Shown here piece by piece: positions 14,695 through 27,872 of a DNA stretch of 64,000 nt. A model generated the notes under the pieces. The model was not told the DNA's origin. It saw nothing but the letters and a program-made list of their open reading frames with translations, and ran no database searches. Origin of the DNA: Osmia lignaria lignaria (Eukaryota > Arthropoda > Insecta > Hymenoptera > Megachilidae); assembly GCF_051020975.1 (NCBI RefSeq), contig NC_135038.1, positions 7,686,001 through 7,750,000 on the forward strand, in the 5' to 3' direction. Within the stretch, counting starts at the first letter, position 1. Each line of letters opens with the position of its first letter. The translations under genes and the position numbers were made by a program.

Positions 14695-17600
14695 GTATTT
14701 TTATTTTATTTTATTTTATTTTATTTTATTTTCTATATAAAAATATAGAAGAATTAAGAGTCTTAACGTAATACAGTGTGGTTCTACTATGGGGACACTG
14801 GTCATTGACACCTCAAATATAATTAATTAATTTAGGGAGAAAAAAACAGATGCTGATACTAGTAATTATACAAGGTAATAATTTTAAAGGTTAAATTTCA
14901 AAGTTCTATTTTAAAGAAAATTAATACTAATATATGGACAAAATTTGAAAGCTTGCTATTTTTTATTCTCAAGAAATTGAACTCTAATAAATGGAAATGA
15001 AACATGGGGTGACATAAAATAAATGAAAGGTACCATTATGACAACTTTTGGTACCATCATATGTTCGGTTAAAAGTTCTTAGAACAATGGTACAGAAAGA
15101 TTCTATAGTAAAAGTTTCCAAATTGAATAAAATGTTTCATAACAAAGCAGGATTTTCTGCAGCGAATAGCCATTTTCTAATAAAAAGAGACGTTTTCGTG
15201 AGCTGCATGCACCATCGTGGAAACTTGCTATTCCAATTAAAAGTTGGCCCGAAATTCTTGTAGGTCGATCCACGAATATAATAAAAAAATACTTTGAAAC
15301 TTGTTAATTTTTATTATGAATCTCCGAATTAATTATTTAGCTATTTAACTTTAATTAACGAGTCTCGGTATCAGAATTTGAGAGCCGTCCTAAAAATTCA
15401 AGCACTCTTAATTAAGTTAATTAAATATCATTTGAAAGTTATTGAATTTCTCTGATAAGATTTTTTGAAAATTCACAAATTGATTAAGTATCCTTCTTGA
15501 ATAATCAATAATGTTTCAAAACCTATCTCTTTGCTATAATCGTTAATAATACTAAAGATTTGGAAATAGAAAACCTATAAAAAACCTGAGAAATTACTAA
15601 TCACCCCTGACACTAATTTCTAACAGCAACTCCATTCATCCCCATAATCTCTCTCCCATTATCGCCCGCATAAATCATCAAAACTATAACCGTTGATCCA
15701 CTAGTTATCCCTACAAGTGTTTCAAAGGGCAATTCGCCGCAGGGCTCTAATTTTCACAACAAAGACCGACGAACACATGTTCCGCCGCAAAAAGACAGAG
15801 ATAGTAGCATGCAGCGTCATCCACGAGACAATTAATTCGGGGTTCTTGAGCCAATGTACGACCTCGTAAATTCATCGGGGCTGACAATCGTCAATCACGT
15901 CCAAAAACAGATGCAGTACGGTTGCAATAACGTGACAGAAATGGCGGCAAGGGCTGACAAGGTCCGGCTAGAAATGCAGAGCACGCCCGATCCGTCTTCA
16001 CGGTGCACAGGCCAGCTGACAAAGGACACTTCGCTCGCCTTGTTTCCACCCTACTCGACGACCAACTGAATATTACGTGGTTACACAATAGACCTGTACA
16101 ACTCGATGCCCTATAGCCCTAGAATGGGCAATTAAATGTTAGCAGATTAGTAAAAAAATATTTTTCTCTTGGATTTTCAAAATTTTACATCATTTCTTTA
16201 GATACATTATGCAAATTTTTTTCACTTCAAAATTTCAGTGCTCATTTTTAATTAAAGCTTTGAAATTTGGAGAATTACTGACCTAATTACATGAAATTTC
16301 TGTGTGTCTTAATTAGAAGGTACAGCACATTTCCAAACGTTGAAAAAGCTAAGTACTTTACTAATAATACTAATTATCAAATTGAAATTAAAATTTTCAT
16401 ATTCTCCACACTTTTACCAATCATTACCTAATTTCTTATAATTAATTATAATTTGAAAATTAATTCCCCCTGAATTTAATAATCTCCTTTCAGAGAAATT
16501 TCAAAAATCATAAAATCTCCGACTATCAAAGTGATAATAACTCTTTATAAAAGGTGTCGTACCAATTATAATCCTGGTAGTTAAGTTGTTAAAACAATTA
16601 ATCCTTAATATATGGTATGAAAGAGTTAAAATAGCTTCAGTAAAATTGGATTAAACATTTCACAACCACTTTATCAGCAATGTGGTACAAAGTCAACAGA
16701 ATTCACTGGGCGACACTAACCTCGTCCACCTGTTATTTACGTTCATTATCTCGAGGGTTTATTAAAGGCAGACCCAGTTTGTTCGTTGAAAATGAAAATA
16801 ATTATTTCTCAAGGCTTTCTCGGTTTGTCGGTGGAACAGCAACTCCAGGGCCACTGTTACGTAGTTCTTAAACGATCGTTATTAGCCCCAGGGGTGTAAT
16901 ACGTTAGTGCGACGAACGATGAAACTACTGAAACACAAGTAAATGATTAATCAATAATCTGTTGGGAACGAGTTGCTTTGGAACTTCTTTACGAGCCACT
17001 ACATTGTGTCACTTGTGTATTTGACGTCAAATTATTTTCTCTTCTCTGAGAGAGACACCCTCCTTTGACCTAGTGGATTTATTGTAGACTTAGAGGATTT
17101 TTATTTGTTCGATAATGGAGTGTGAAAATTGTTTCATACATCCGGTATCAGTTTTCTATTTAATATTAGAGTGTACCAATTTATGTTCAAATTAAAAATA
17201 AATTGGCAAATGTAGTTAAAGGTTGACATATACTTTCACAAAGGTAGTTTGATAAATTTTTTAATTTGAAACGGAAATTCAAAAATAATGAAACCTTCCT
17301 ATTAACGATTGATTTTTAAATTATCCTCAGAATATGTAATATTTCAATAAAATTTGTACTTTGACTGAAAATCTCCCATTAAATTATTTCAATCGTTTAG
17401 TTCGAGACAAAAATGTTCAATTACCAAGAGTTTCATGAAAATAGAACACATATCACGAGTGAACTATATTCGTCCCTTCGGGACGATTTATATAACTTAT
17501 CCTGAAACACACTGTTCCGTTAACATCAGTGTGTACAAAGTAGTGGTAGGTCGCGAAAGCAGAAGGGTTTTGGTGCTTTTATTACGTCGCTGAAAGGGAT

Positions 17601-18804
17601 GATGTACAACGTTACCACCAGGATAATACGCTTAGGCGAACAGGATCACTGGATTTATTTACGACGCCTGGATATGATACCCAATATTTCTGCTGTTTCT
17701 AGCAACAGACGTCCAATGACTTTTATTGGTAGTGCAGTGTGCTCGTGTTAAATGATGCTGAAAAGTGTAATTTCGTGTGTGTTGCTTCGAGGTTCGCGAC
17801 AGGACGATTAATTGCCATTAGAAAACGCAAGAAGGATTATAGCTAACTTTGACCTGGTTATTCGATCTTACAATTAGTTCCTTTTACGTACTAGCTGGGA
17901 TAAAAACATTGTTGCAGGGTTTTTTAAAATTTTTAGATAAAATTACATTCTAGAATTCTTCCCAGAGATGATACTAAATGCAATTTTCTTCTTATTTCAC
18001 TTTAATAATAAAATTGTAATTTTAATTAGTATTAGTCGCTTAATGAATTTTTCAATATGTTCAATCGTATAAGGATTGCATTTGCCAAAATTATTAGTAC
18101 CATATAAAAAATCATTTCTATTTAGAATAGATATTATTCTAATAAACTGTGGTGTTCATTTGCAGCCACCTCGTTCATAGGTCATTATAATAATCAATAA
18201 AAATGATTTTCTATATAAAATTAACACCAAATACTGAAAATTTGTCAGTGAAAATCAGGAAATTGATCTATTCAACGACAGAGAAAGTCGGTAGCTTTTA
18301 CCAATAATTAGAGCACTCGGTATAAATACATCACTTTGAAGTAATTAAAATTTCAACTGATGAATACGCAGTGAAGTGTAATCACAAAACGCTTATATTT
18401 CTCGTTGAGAGGAAATTTGGTCGTACCGCAAGCGCTATTGAACACCAGTTAATAGGGTGTTAGATCATCGACACTTCATTGTTAATTTCGTCATTAATTA
18501 TTTCATATACCTCGTGAACGGAACCGCGTAACAACGATCGTTCCGTGAAATCGGAGCCATTTGCTGTCGTTTATACATCGTTATACGATTAATTTCTCTG
18601 TAAATTAAGACCCAAGTATTACATTAGGTAATAAGCATAATTTTTCTAATTTTTTTGTTTTTCTATTGCTCAGAAAGAAAAGTTTCTCAATGAAAATTTG
18701 ATCATCAATTATTTGTTATTTTTATGTTGAAAATCATGATTAGTATATATGTATGAAATATGAATTTTCAGTGAGGTTAATATCGGTTTTTCGTTTTATT
18801 ACAG
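14695..18804 (+). other. dpr: dpr intron splitting Ig domain 2
   Basis: It runs from donor GTATTT to acceptor TTTTATTACAG (4110 bp). Splicing joins AG to A, giving the arginine of TSRLRI, so the phase is consistent on both sides. A (TTTTA)n microsatellite starts three bases into the intron. A somewhat GC-richer stretch lies at 15720-16080. The rest is AT-rich with no recognisable gene. Confidence 0.88.
14698..14732 (+). repeat. (TTTTA)n microsatellite at the splice donor
   Basis: Six TTTTA units plus a partial one lie directly behind the donor of the Ig exon. They make intron positions +4 onward almost pure T/A, and the donor lacks the usual G at +5. Confidence 0.95.
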
Positions 18805-18902
18805 ATTGAGGATCACCCATGCAAAGCCAGGCGACTCTGGGAACTATAGCTGTGTGCCCACTGTGGCAGAGAAGGCCAGCGTCAACGTGCACGTCATCAA
18901 TG
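18805..18902 (+). CDS. dpr: Dpr protein, exon encoding C-terminal half of Ig domain 2
   Basis: Internal coding exon of 98 bp between TTTTATTACAG and GTGAGT. After completing the split arginine codon it encodes 32 residues starting LRITHAKPGDSGNYSC and ending VNVHVIN. It leaves one base (G) for the next exon. DSGNYSC is the F-strand signature; its cysteine (residue 16) should pair with C23 of the previous exon to form the Ig disulphide. N-Y-S within it is an N-glycosylation sequon. PTVAEKASVNVHVIN is the G strand leading to the family's usual C-terminal linker. Splitting one Ig domain over two exons with this phase is common in dpr genes. The reading is unambiguous in frame and there is no stop or frameshift. 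Confidence 0.92.
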
Positions 18903-20329
18903 GTGAGTTGCATATAGAAATTGCATGGTACAACGATTCTAATACCGCGTATTTTAGCTAGTCCCTTGATTCTAAACAGACTGATATTTATACATGTAGT
19001 TCGAAGACCTCGAATTACACTCGGTATTATTGCAATCGCGATCACTTTACGCATCTGTGAATTTTTGAGGAAACCAAGTCGAACGTGAATCTTTTGAAAT
19101 CATTCTTAAACAAAATATCTTCCTTGATACTAATTTTTCTTCTTATTTTTCTCTAACAATTTATTTATTTTCTCTAACATTTTTACCATGTATATCTTGA
19201 AATAATTATTTCACGAACATCCATGGGAAGTTTCGATATCAGTAGGATATACCATCTTCATCGAAGTTTCCTACCTGCAACTGAATCTCCTATTCTTTCG
19301 AATTTCTTCGGCGAAATAGTTTCACGCGTTTCAAACAGAAGAATGCAAAAGGAATTTTCAAAAGATTCCCCTCGACTCCGAGCTTCTCGAGTCTTTGTAT
19401 AATAATTGAACGCAGCAAGAAACTTGATTCGATCAGAAAATTTTTTATCAATTTTATTCCGAACTCCTAGCAACTTCCTCCGGTAAAGAAAATTGAAGAA
19501 AAGAGAATATTAAAGGAAACGTTTTGTTGAACGATATTGAATTTCGGTTAATAATTAAAATTAATAATCAAGACAATTTTCCAATTATCAAACTGATAAT
19601 ATTTCACTTAATTCTTAATTTTCTAATTCCTTAGTAGGAAATTTCTGATTCTAATTTTTTAATATCTAATTTTTAAATTAAAAAAAAGAAACTAAAGTTC
19701 ATAAAATTTTTATTGGTCAAAATTGGTTAATACAGCTCAATATCTCAATTTATCAAGACAATAAATAAAAAACAGGAAAGAGTAGTTTCACCCTGTTGAA
19801 AGAAATGGCTCTGTTCTGAAAAAAAGGCAAAGGTCTGTTGGTTTTCTCATCAGGGTGGTTTCATGGTAGGGGACCCTGTAAATAGGAGGAATTAGATACA
19901 AGAACAAGATGGTGGAGCTGTAATCCAGGGATCTTTATCCGTTTCGTTGCTCGAGTTTTCCATTGGCCATTATCTCCCCTTTTGTTACAACAGTTCCAAC
20001 GGAACGTAATGCGATTCCTTTCTCGAACCACCATCGAATCTTTTAGATATAGACGGAAACTAGTAGCTCTCTCTGTACTTTTCTCCGTTCGTCTATACTT
20101 CCGGATCCTGACTTCCGGTCAGCCTTCCACACTGCATTGGAACACGTCCTGTGCACGTGCAATCATAGATATTCTTTTTAGACCAATCCAACTGAGTGTA
20201 GAATTGAACGGGTTAAATGGTAGTTTGATGATGGTAAATGAATGAGACCACTAATCCCTTCAATTTTTTGTATTTGGTGGATGAAATAATAAGGATTGAA
20301 ATTGGAAAAATTAATAGAAGAACAGGATT

Positions 20330-21130
20330 ATCTATACCCAGAGACAATTAAGAAAATTAAGAATTATTGAAATTTCAATAGTTAGAAAATTCTAATTAGG
20401 AAATTAAGAAAATTCCGAAAAATTGAAAATTAAAGAAATTAGAAGTTAGCACGTTGCAAAATTAGAATTGGAAATTTTCTATTAAGATTTTACAAAATTA
20501 AGAATTAAGACAATGAACTTTATTTTCATTACGAAGTATACCATTTTGTCAGTTATACCATAATTAATATAGAGCAATGAAATTTTTTGAAAAGCGCGAA
20601 TTTTAGAAAGTTTCGAGATAAGTTGGCCAAGCGAAAAAAGCTCTGAAAGCAACTGAAATGTTTTTACCTGCCGGAAGTTAGTTTGCTTTTAGTAGTGTAA
20701 AAAGGTAGCGAAGAGTTTTCTGAAGTTGAGTTTCAAAAATTTAAACGTCTCATTTATGGACCACGTAAAAACTAGAACGGTTTGCAAGATGGTAAAATTG
20801 CAATCCTGTCGGTTGTTCGTTACGAATTTTCGATTACCTCGTGCGAGTATTTTCCAAGAAAAATCGACGTAGTAAAATGTTTTACAATTTCAGGGATTTA
20901 TTCCTGAAAATTGATATAGCCTCTGAAATAATATTGAGAAGAATAATATTATATGACAGTAATAATTACTGAATTGGAAAAATAAAAAATTAAAATTAGA
21001 GATTTCCTATTAAATATTTTCATATTAAACATTGAGATATTAGAAAATTAGAATTAAGAATTTTCTGTTAGAAAATTAGGAAATCAAAAATTAGACCATT
21101 AGAAACTTAGAATCAGGAATTGAGGCATTA
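20330..21130. repeat. cryptic AATTAGAAAATT-type repeats
   Basis: Two blocks (about 20330-20520 and 20985-21130) consist of imperfect reiterations of AATTAGAA, AAATTAAGAA and related words. The unit is too diverged for a fixed period; it looks like an old AT-rich minisatellite. The stretch between them is ordinary AT-rich intron. Confidence 0.55.
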
Positions 21131-22305
21131 GATAGCTAATAATCACGAAAATTTCAATAGAACCTTAAAGTAGTTCTTTTTCAATTATTCTAATGACTTG
21201 TGCATTTCACTACCGTATTGTAATTCAAGATTTAATAACAAATTCATCAATTCTGTCCGTAAGGGCCGTTCTCCTCCATAAGTTTCGTTCATCTTCTATT
21301 AAGCACGATATTAGATACTGATTCATTAACTTTCCCAAACGAGCCCTTTGACGTTGACCAAAGACATATTGTTAACTGAACCGATCGTAGAGCCATCAAA
21401 CTATCTTGTTTGTCTTTCCTTGTTGCACATTGGAGCCGATGTTCCCTGATAACTTGTGTCTGTTCGGGACTCGTGCACCACACAATGTAAACTGCATTCA
21501 TATTGCCGTACATATTATACCAAGCAAACACGTGGATGACGAACTTATGAAACTTTAATGAAATTCAATTAGATATTAAATTATAAAAAGGATTCGAACC
21601 TTACTTTGTCAAAATAATTATAGTAGTTTTGCTTAGTAAATAGCAAATTGTTTATTTAATTTTTTTATGTTCATGAAATTCTTTAAATAGAGAAAATTAA
21701 TTAACGATTTGAATTCTATATGGTGTTTAGATACAAAACGAAACCGTGTCGTTTTCTGTACATCGGAGCAGATAATAATATTTGATCGATAAACAATCCC
21801 TCTTGAGGTCTGGATGCTCGTTAAACAGGTGACACGGTAATATAAATTAGAGCTGTTCCGATTATTACCAGATCCATTCTTCCGAAGGCTGGAATTTTTT
21901 TCCAATTTCGATTGACGATGGCTTTTACCGCGTTCGCATCAGAATTTATAAATATGCAAAATTACACGCTCTGGTTTTACATCATCGATTTAAGTATTTC
22001 GTTTACCTATTTCTGAAAATAATCATCTAACAAATGTTAAAGAAACTTTTCAACACTTAAAAACATTTTTCGACTAATAAAAGAAAATATATGTCACTTA
22101 AAAAAATATTTCAATTTCAAATACACATTTGAAAAAAAAAGAAAAAGAAATGAACGACCTACATTTCTGTTCGTTGATTTTGGAAGGAAAAAAACGAGGA
22201 TGATGTCACAGAGTTTACCGATTGACGCACGTTCCAGAAAACAGATATCTTGCTTGTTTTCCTTCGACACATTCCGGTCGCATTTTCCGCATACTTTTCA
22301 ATGAA

Positions 22306-22333
22306 AGCGTCCCGACGCTGGTAACGGGACGCT
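22306..22333. repeat. 9-bp GC-rich perfect hairpin
   Basis: AGCGTCCCG (22306-22314) pairs with CGGGACGCT (22325-22333) around a 10-base loop, inside a GC-richer intronic island. Confidence 0.6.
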
Positions 22334-23400
22334 AACGGTGAGATTTGACAAGCTCTTTGACATTTCGCGCGCCTGCTAGCCGAACTAGGCTGCATTTGAC
22401 AGATTAATTAGACTCTGCGTGCTTTTCAGAATGACGCGTAGTGTGTAGTACGTTGAAGCTCGAAAAAAAGGAATCCACGTATCGCGTATACCCCTTTTTT
22501 TTGTTATTTTCCTGTTTTTTCAAGATCAGCCGTAAGATTGGTTTATTTTCAACGCGACCACTGAATGAATGATGGATCGGTGATTGAAAGCTGTATGTTC
22601 TATCAGAGGATTATTGATGGTTCTTTGACTTCCATTCTATTTTATGGCATTTTAAAATATCTCGCGTTTCATGGGATTTTATGATTTCTAATGACAATAG
22701 AAAACGTGATCATTGATTTACTTTATTTAATATTTGATAATTATACATTTCACATTTTTTCATATTTCAATTAATTAAAATGAGTTTTCATTGGAATTTA
22801 TCTATGTGACAAAATTCAACTAAATTGTAAAAGTGTAATTTGGAACCGATTTTGAATCACAGAACTATTTGAAATTTTTAATCCTTCAATCTCTGTTGAA
22901 CGATCAAAGATCAAGAATGATGTGCCACGAAGGATGCTTTTGATCGATTGAATGTTCAATCGAGTTGAAAGAAAATTATCCAACCGGTAGATCGACGATT
23001 TAGCTATCCGTTGAGTGAGTGGAAAACGAAAGGCAAGAGAGAGGGTGGGTCTGAAGGGGTTAACAAGATTAGCAACGATCGCGAACCTTGCAGCCTTGCA
23101 AGTCACTTAGACATCCGCTTGATAACCTTTAACCCTTAGATAGGCCATATACCACCATAGCATCCCATGCTATTAACCACAACCACTCGTCCCTTACCTT
23201 ATACCACCATCCATCCACCTCCTCTTCTTCACTCACGAGCCACTTCCGGCAACGTTCGAGCTGATTATGCGAACATCATCTCGCTACTTATGTTAGATAT
23301 CGGGATGAACGTGATTAAAACTGTCGATACGATTCGATATTTAATCTGTAAACAAGTTTGGGCTTTTGTGAACTTAAAGATCCTTACCTTACTCTAGTGA

Positions 23401-23560
23401 GTAATTAGTCATTTTGAATTTCAAATATTGATGAAGCATTTATACCACCATCTTCAGTCAATTTTAAGCTTTAAATTGACATATCAAAAGTGCTATTTTG
23501 TGACACTTTTATGTCATGAAATCATCTTAGACTTTTCACCTTTTGAAATTGGATACTTGA
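23401..23560 (-). repeat. dispersed repeat family R1, copy 1
   Basis: On the minus strand it reads ...TTTCATGACATAAAAGTG...AAATAGCACTTTTGATATG...AAAGCTTAAAAT...TATAAATGCTTCAT...AAAATGACTAAT. This is the shared order of words that defines this family in the window. Confidence 0.65.
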
Positions 23561-23609
23561 GATTGTCCGTTGCGATCCACAACCACGCATCTTGGGTTAA
23601 GAATATTGA

Positions 23610-23690
23610 CAGGCGGTTTATATAATCATGTTCAGTAAACTTTAAGCTTTAATTTAATGTATTACAAGTCCTATTTATTTATCAATATTT
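23610..23690 (-). repeat. dispersed repeat family R1, copy 2 (partial)
   Basis: The minus strand carries AATAGGACTTGTAATACATT, AAAGCTTAAAG and ATGATTATATAAA in the family order. It lacks the outer ends and lies just after copy 1 in the same orientation. Confidence 0.5.
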
Positions 23691-23970
23691 TCATTTCGAA
23701 CTAAAGAAACTCAACGAAACAATACACGTTTCGTTTCGAAACGCCATCTGAATTTTGATACCGAGTCCATTCTTTCGATCCGTATGGCGAAGATGTCAAA
23801 AACAAAGGGAAACAACGAGCACAATAAATGTAAATGCATGCGGCTGACATTATGCGCATTTCTGAAAAATGCATACTCGCATTAGATACGATTTTCCCGA
23901 CGCATTTCTATGGTAATCGAACGCAGCAACCGAAGGTGTCCCGAAGATACTTGGTAATTCGATACTTCTT

Positions 23971-23989
23971 GTGTATGTATGTATGTATG
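23971..23989. repeat. (TATG)n microsatellite
   Basis: GTGTATGTATGTATGTATG, a short tetranucleotide repeat in the last dpr intron. Confidence 0.9.
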
Positions 23990-24248
23990 AAAGTTCTTCT
24001 GGATATCCAATACCGAAGAAGTACTCAAAACACTCGATATCTCGAAAGCATGGTGAAACTTCTTCTGGCCCCTCTGAAACAACCGCCGTTGCTTTAGACA
24101 CCTGAAACAGAATATGGGAATCTTGGGATTCGTTTTTGTAAGAAAAGAACGAGATAATGAAACCAGTACGTAACATAGAAAAAAACCCTTGGTAATTTTA
24201 TAAAACTGGAACTCATGATATTTCAGCTTATTATTATTATATGTTTGA

Positions 24249-24303
24249 GTGTGTGTGTGTAGCACTGTTTTGCAAATATAAATATTTGAGGGGGGGGGAG
24301 GGT
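24249..24303. repeat. (GT)n and G-run simple repeats
   Basis: A (GT)6 tract at 24249-24260 and, 30 bases later, a GAGGGGGGGGGAGGG run. The latter could favour G-quadruplex formation but has only one long G run plus short ones. Confidence 0.85.
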
Positions 24304-27300
24304 TAATATAGAGTAGTTTATACCGGTGTTAATAAAATAATAATGATGATGATAGTAATGTTTGTTGAGAAAACTTTGAAATAGCTGTCACATTTGGATA
24401 TCAAGTTTTTTATGTTCGAAGTTAACGACCAGCTAGGAAGTATATAAAACAAGATGAATTTTATTGCAGAGCAGTAAAGCGCGACAGATTACTATCACCA
24501 AGTTATCCATCAAAATTGATGAATGTTAAATGGAAACATAACGATCCATCCTGTTTTCCTGCAGATCCGATTGAACCTTTCAATATTTATATACCGTTTG
24601 CTTTCCTGCAGTTTGCAAAATTCTGATAAATAACATTATTAGTTCGGAGAGAAACCTATGATATCAAAATTTCTATTAATTTTATATGTATATATTCAGA
24701 AAATATTTAAATTTTGAACGTCATCTACTTTTGCTGACTTCATTTTATTTCAAGCTTGATGGTTTTATAATTAGTTCGTGGGGAAGATTATGATATTAAA
24801 TTTTTATTAATTTTATATTGATAGATTTAAAAAATATTTAGTTTTTCAGTGTCATGTATTTTTACTGATTTTATCGATTTTCAAATTTTTTGATTTAATA
24901 ATTTACATTGGTGGTTATAATAATTTTAATGTTCATAGTTATAAATGTATTTGTAATCAGAGTTTAATATAATCCGTATGGTATCTTTCACGTAGTTTTT
25001 TGATCGAACATATAGATTGGAATGAAACTCTCGTGGGAAATCGATGAAATGTCTGTTCGATATGGAATGCGAGTAAAGTAAGTAACGTGAAATCTTAATT
25101 AGTGAAAAAGTGAAATTGTTCTGTACAGTATTTAAATTCTGTCTTTAAAAATTTAACAGGATTGAAATAATGATGATATTGTATTTAGTTAGATTATAAA
25201 GAATGCTCCGGAACATTAAAAATAAATAAAATAAAATAGCAGAATTTAGAATAATAAATAATAGAATCTAAAATAATTTTAAAAATCAAGTTTAAAATTA
25301 AATTAAAATTAGGGCTCTCGCCATGGTCCGCCATCTGAGAGTTATTATAGATTTCCACAGTAGAAACATCAATGCTTAGTCAGACATATGAGCAAATCCA
25401 CTTAAAATTTTATTTTACATTATTAGTGATTTTAATAATATTCAGAGCTATTTTATTGCTTCCATTTTTTATTTACCTAAATTTTAATGCTAGATTTCTT
25501 TTTGATTTAACGCTTTAATACACTATTTCCAATTATAGCGTAGCTTTATTGACTTTCAGAGTTTTCTTTGCTTTTCACATGTTTTAATTATTTGTATTAT
25601 ATTTGGAATTGCTCGTAAAATCTTGTTGGTCAAACAGAAACTAATATCGTGGCGCGGTTAGTTCGATGGAAACAGAAAGGATTTCGATATTCGATCAACC
25701 GATTCCGTGGAGACGGTACCAAAGGGACCTCGCGTGATTCGAAGGTCGGCTTGGAAAATTTCGCCCTCGCAGATTTTTCCGCGATTCCCTTGAGTGAATC
25801 ACACCAGGGTATCGAAATCAAATCAGGAACAAATAGACAAGCGGCACGCGAAGCACGTACACAGGGAAACGTAAACGTTCGTCTCGCACTTCGCTGACCA
25901 AGATCCTGCGAAAGGTCCAAACCCTTCGATTTGAATTAAGAAGGCTCGTTTTTCCATCTTTCCGTGAGATTGTGAGAAATTTTTCTTTATTACGTGGAAT
26001 TTTTCAGTTTAAAAACCTCATTTTCTGTTCTAAACAATGAAGAAAAGGAAAGAGTAAATTATTAAGTAAAAGAATACAGGATACATCAGATAGTTTTAAT
26101 TAAAAAGAATGGAAAGATTGTACACTTGTAGTGTAGTATATGTGTAAAAAGACTATTTTTTATTATTTTGTTGTAATCACTCGGCTCTTAAAAGTTACTT
26201 TCATGTTCAACTGATAATGAACAATTTTTGCAAAGGAACACGTACGTCGATTCTTAGGAAAGGAGTCTTTTCGAGCTGTTGAAATTTTCATTTAACGAGG
26301 AAACTCAGGAAAGCATGCGAAGGATATTAATAAGAAAAAGTTGCGAAAGTATTAATTGGAAGAGTGTAAAAGAACGAGGATATTAATTGAAAGATTTAAG
26401 AAAAGTTTAAAGACACTAATTAGATCTTGAGAGACAGCGATGATTATTAAAATGGAATGAATTTGTTAACCCTGGAAATTTTCTTTATTACTGTTCAAAA
26501 AATAATATAATTGCATCAGAAATAGAAAAATTAAAATTATTTATTAAATATTTAAATGAAGAAGATTAATAAGACCACTGTTCATTCGCCAAATCAATTA
26601 ATTTCTTAGACCTTTGAAGGGCTCATGTGTAATTAATCACTGATTTGTGTATCATACATCTCATGCGTTAATTACACCTTTCTCTTCATTCCCAATTTAA
26701 ATCCTATTGAACACTTATTATGGGAGGTCCTTGTATCTTGATCAAATTACTCGTTCCAAATTCCAATCGTATTCTTGTAACGGAATAATTAAGCGAATAC
26801 GTATTAATTGGACGCAGTAGGCGCGAAAAGAAAGAAAGAGACAATGAAATATCGTTAGAAACGTCGATGGCGAAATTTAATTGGCAAAAAGTGAAAAGAG
26901 AAACGGACCAAGGTTCACGCGTTGCATTAATTAAAAGCTCGAGGACGTTCAATTTCAATTTTAAATAACGCGGATCGGTCTTTGGTGCTGGTGTCTGATC
27001 GAGAAACGATAATACCCGCTTCTTCGACTTGCCGATCATTTACCATTTGCATAATTCGTCGACCAACTTAATTTCCGGTATCTCGACTCCTATTGACGGT
27101 AGTCTGTTCACTGTTTTTGTCTCTTTATATTCAATATTTCTTTGTCTTTTTTTAAAACGAAAATATTTTCTAACGAATCAATATCTGAAACGAAAGTTTC
27201 CAATTTCTTATTGAAAAATAATTCTCAGTCCATTTGCAAAAAGAATCCCTGTTATATATTTTCTAAATTCACTAATGATAATGTGAAGATTTGACAACTT

Positions 27301-27725
27301 TCTATATTTCCCATAAAATTGAATTGGCTAGAAGATCAAACGTCAGTTGTACGAATTCAGCAAAACGTCTGCTGGAATCGATAGCTTTCGAATGTCCCAG
27401 GATCTCACCTAACCATCGTCTACCATGGCGAAATCCATAAATTGAAATGCTGTCTACCCTTACAAAACTTGGCTTCTACCAGGGGGCGATTTTATATATA
27501 AACGCAACCGTCGTCATGTATTTATACGAGCACATTTATGTCGGTGCACTTGGTATTTCCGTGGGTTAATTCGATCATAAATATACGTAGACGTCTTTAC
27601 AGGGATAATCGTGACCCCTTGTACATACATGTACACGTGTACGATTCCTAGCGTGAAAATTTACCGGGTATCATAAAGTGTAACATAAAACATTTCAATT
27701 AAAAGTCGTAGATAAATTATTTTGC

Positions 27726-27872
27726 ATTTTAGAATCCTAGAATTTTGAAATTTTAGAATCTTAGAATTTTAGAATTTGGTGATTTGAGAATCTTAGCATT
27801 GCAGTATGTATTTTTGAATTTGAGAATTTGGGAATTTTAGAATCTAAAAGTCTTAGAATATTAAAATTTTTT
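27726..27872. repeat. cryptic TTTTAGAAT minisatellite
   Basis: Reiterated words AGAATTTTAGAAT, GAATCTTAGAAT and GAGAATTTGGGAAT run through the block with variable spacing. Similar blocks occur near 45050 and 59082. Confidence 0.65.

Noticed and set aside
14453..14740. A 95-codon open frame starting at ATG 14453 read as a whole gene
   Set aside because: Only 14475-14694 is exon; the start lies in the intron before the acceptor and the end is translated TTTTA microsatellite.
18740..19054. Minus-strand frame of 104 codons
   Set aside because: It is antisense to the dpr Ig exon at 18805 and has no family features.
21592..21602. B-box-like GGATTCGAACC (a tRNA gene on the minus strand)
   Set aside because: No A-box, anticodon arm or acceptor pairing at the proper distance.
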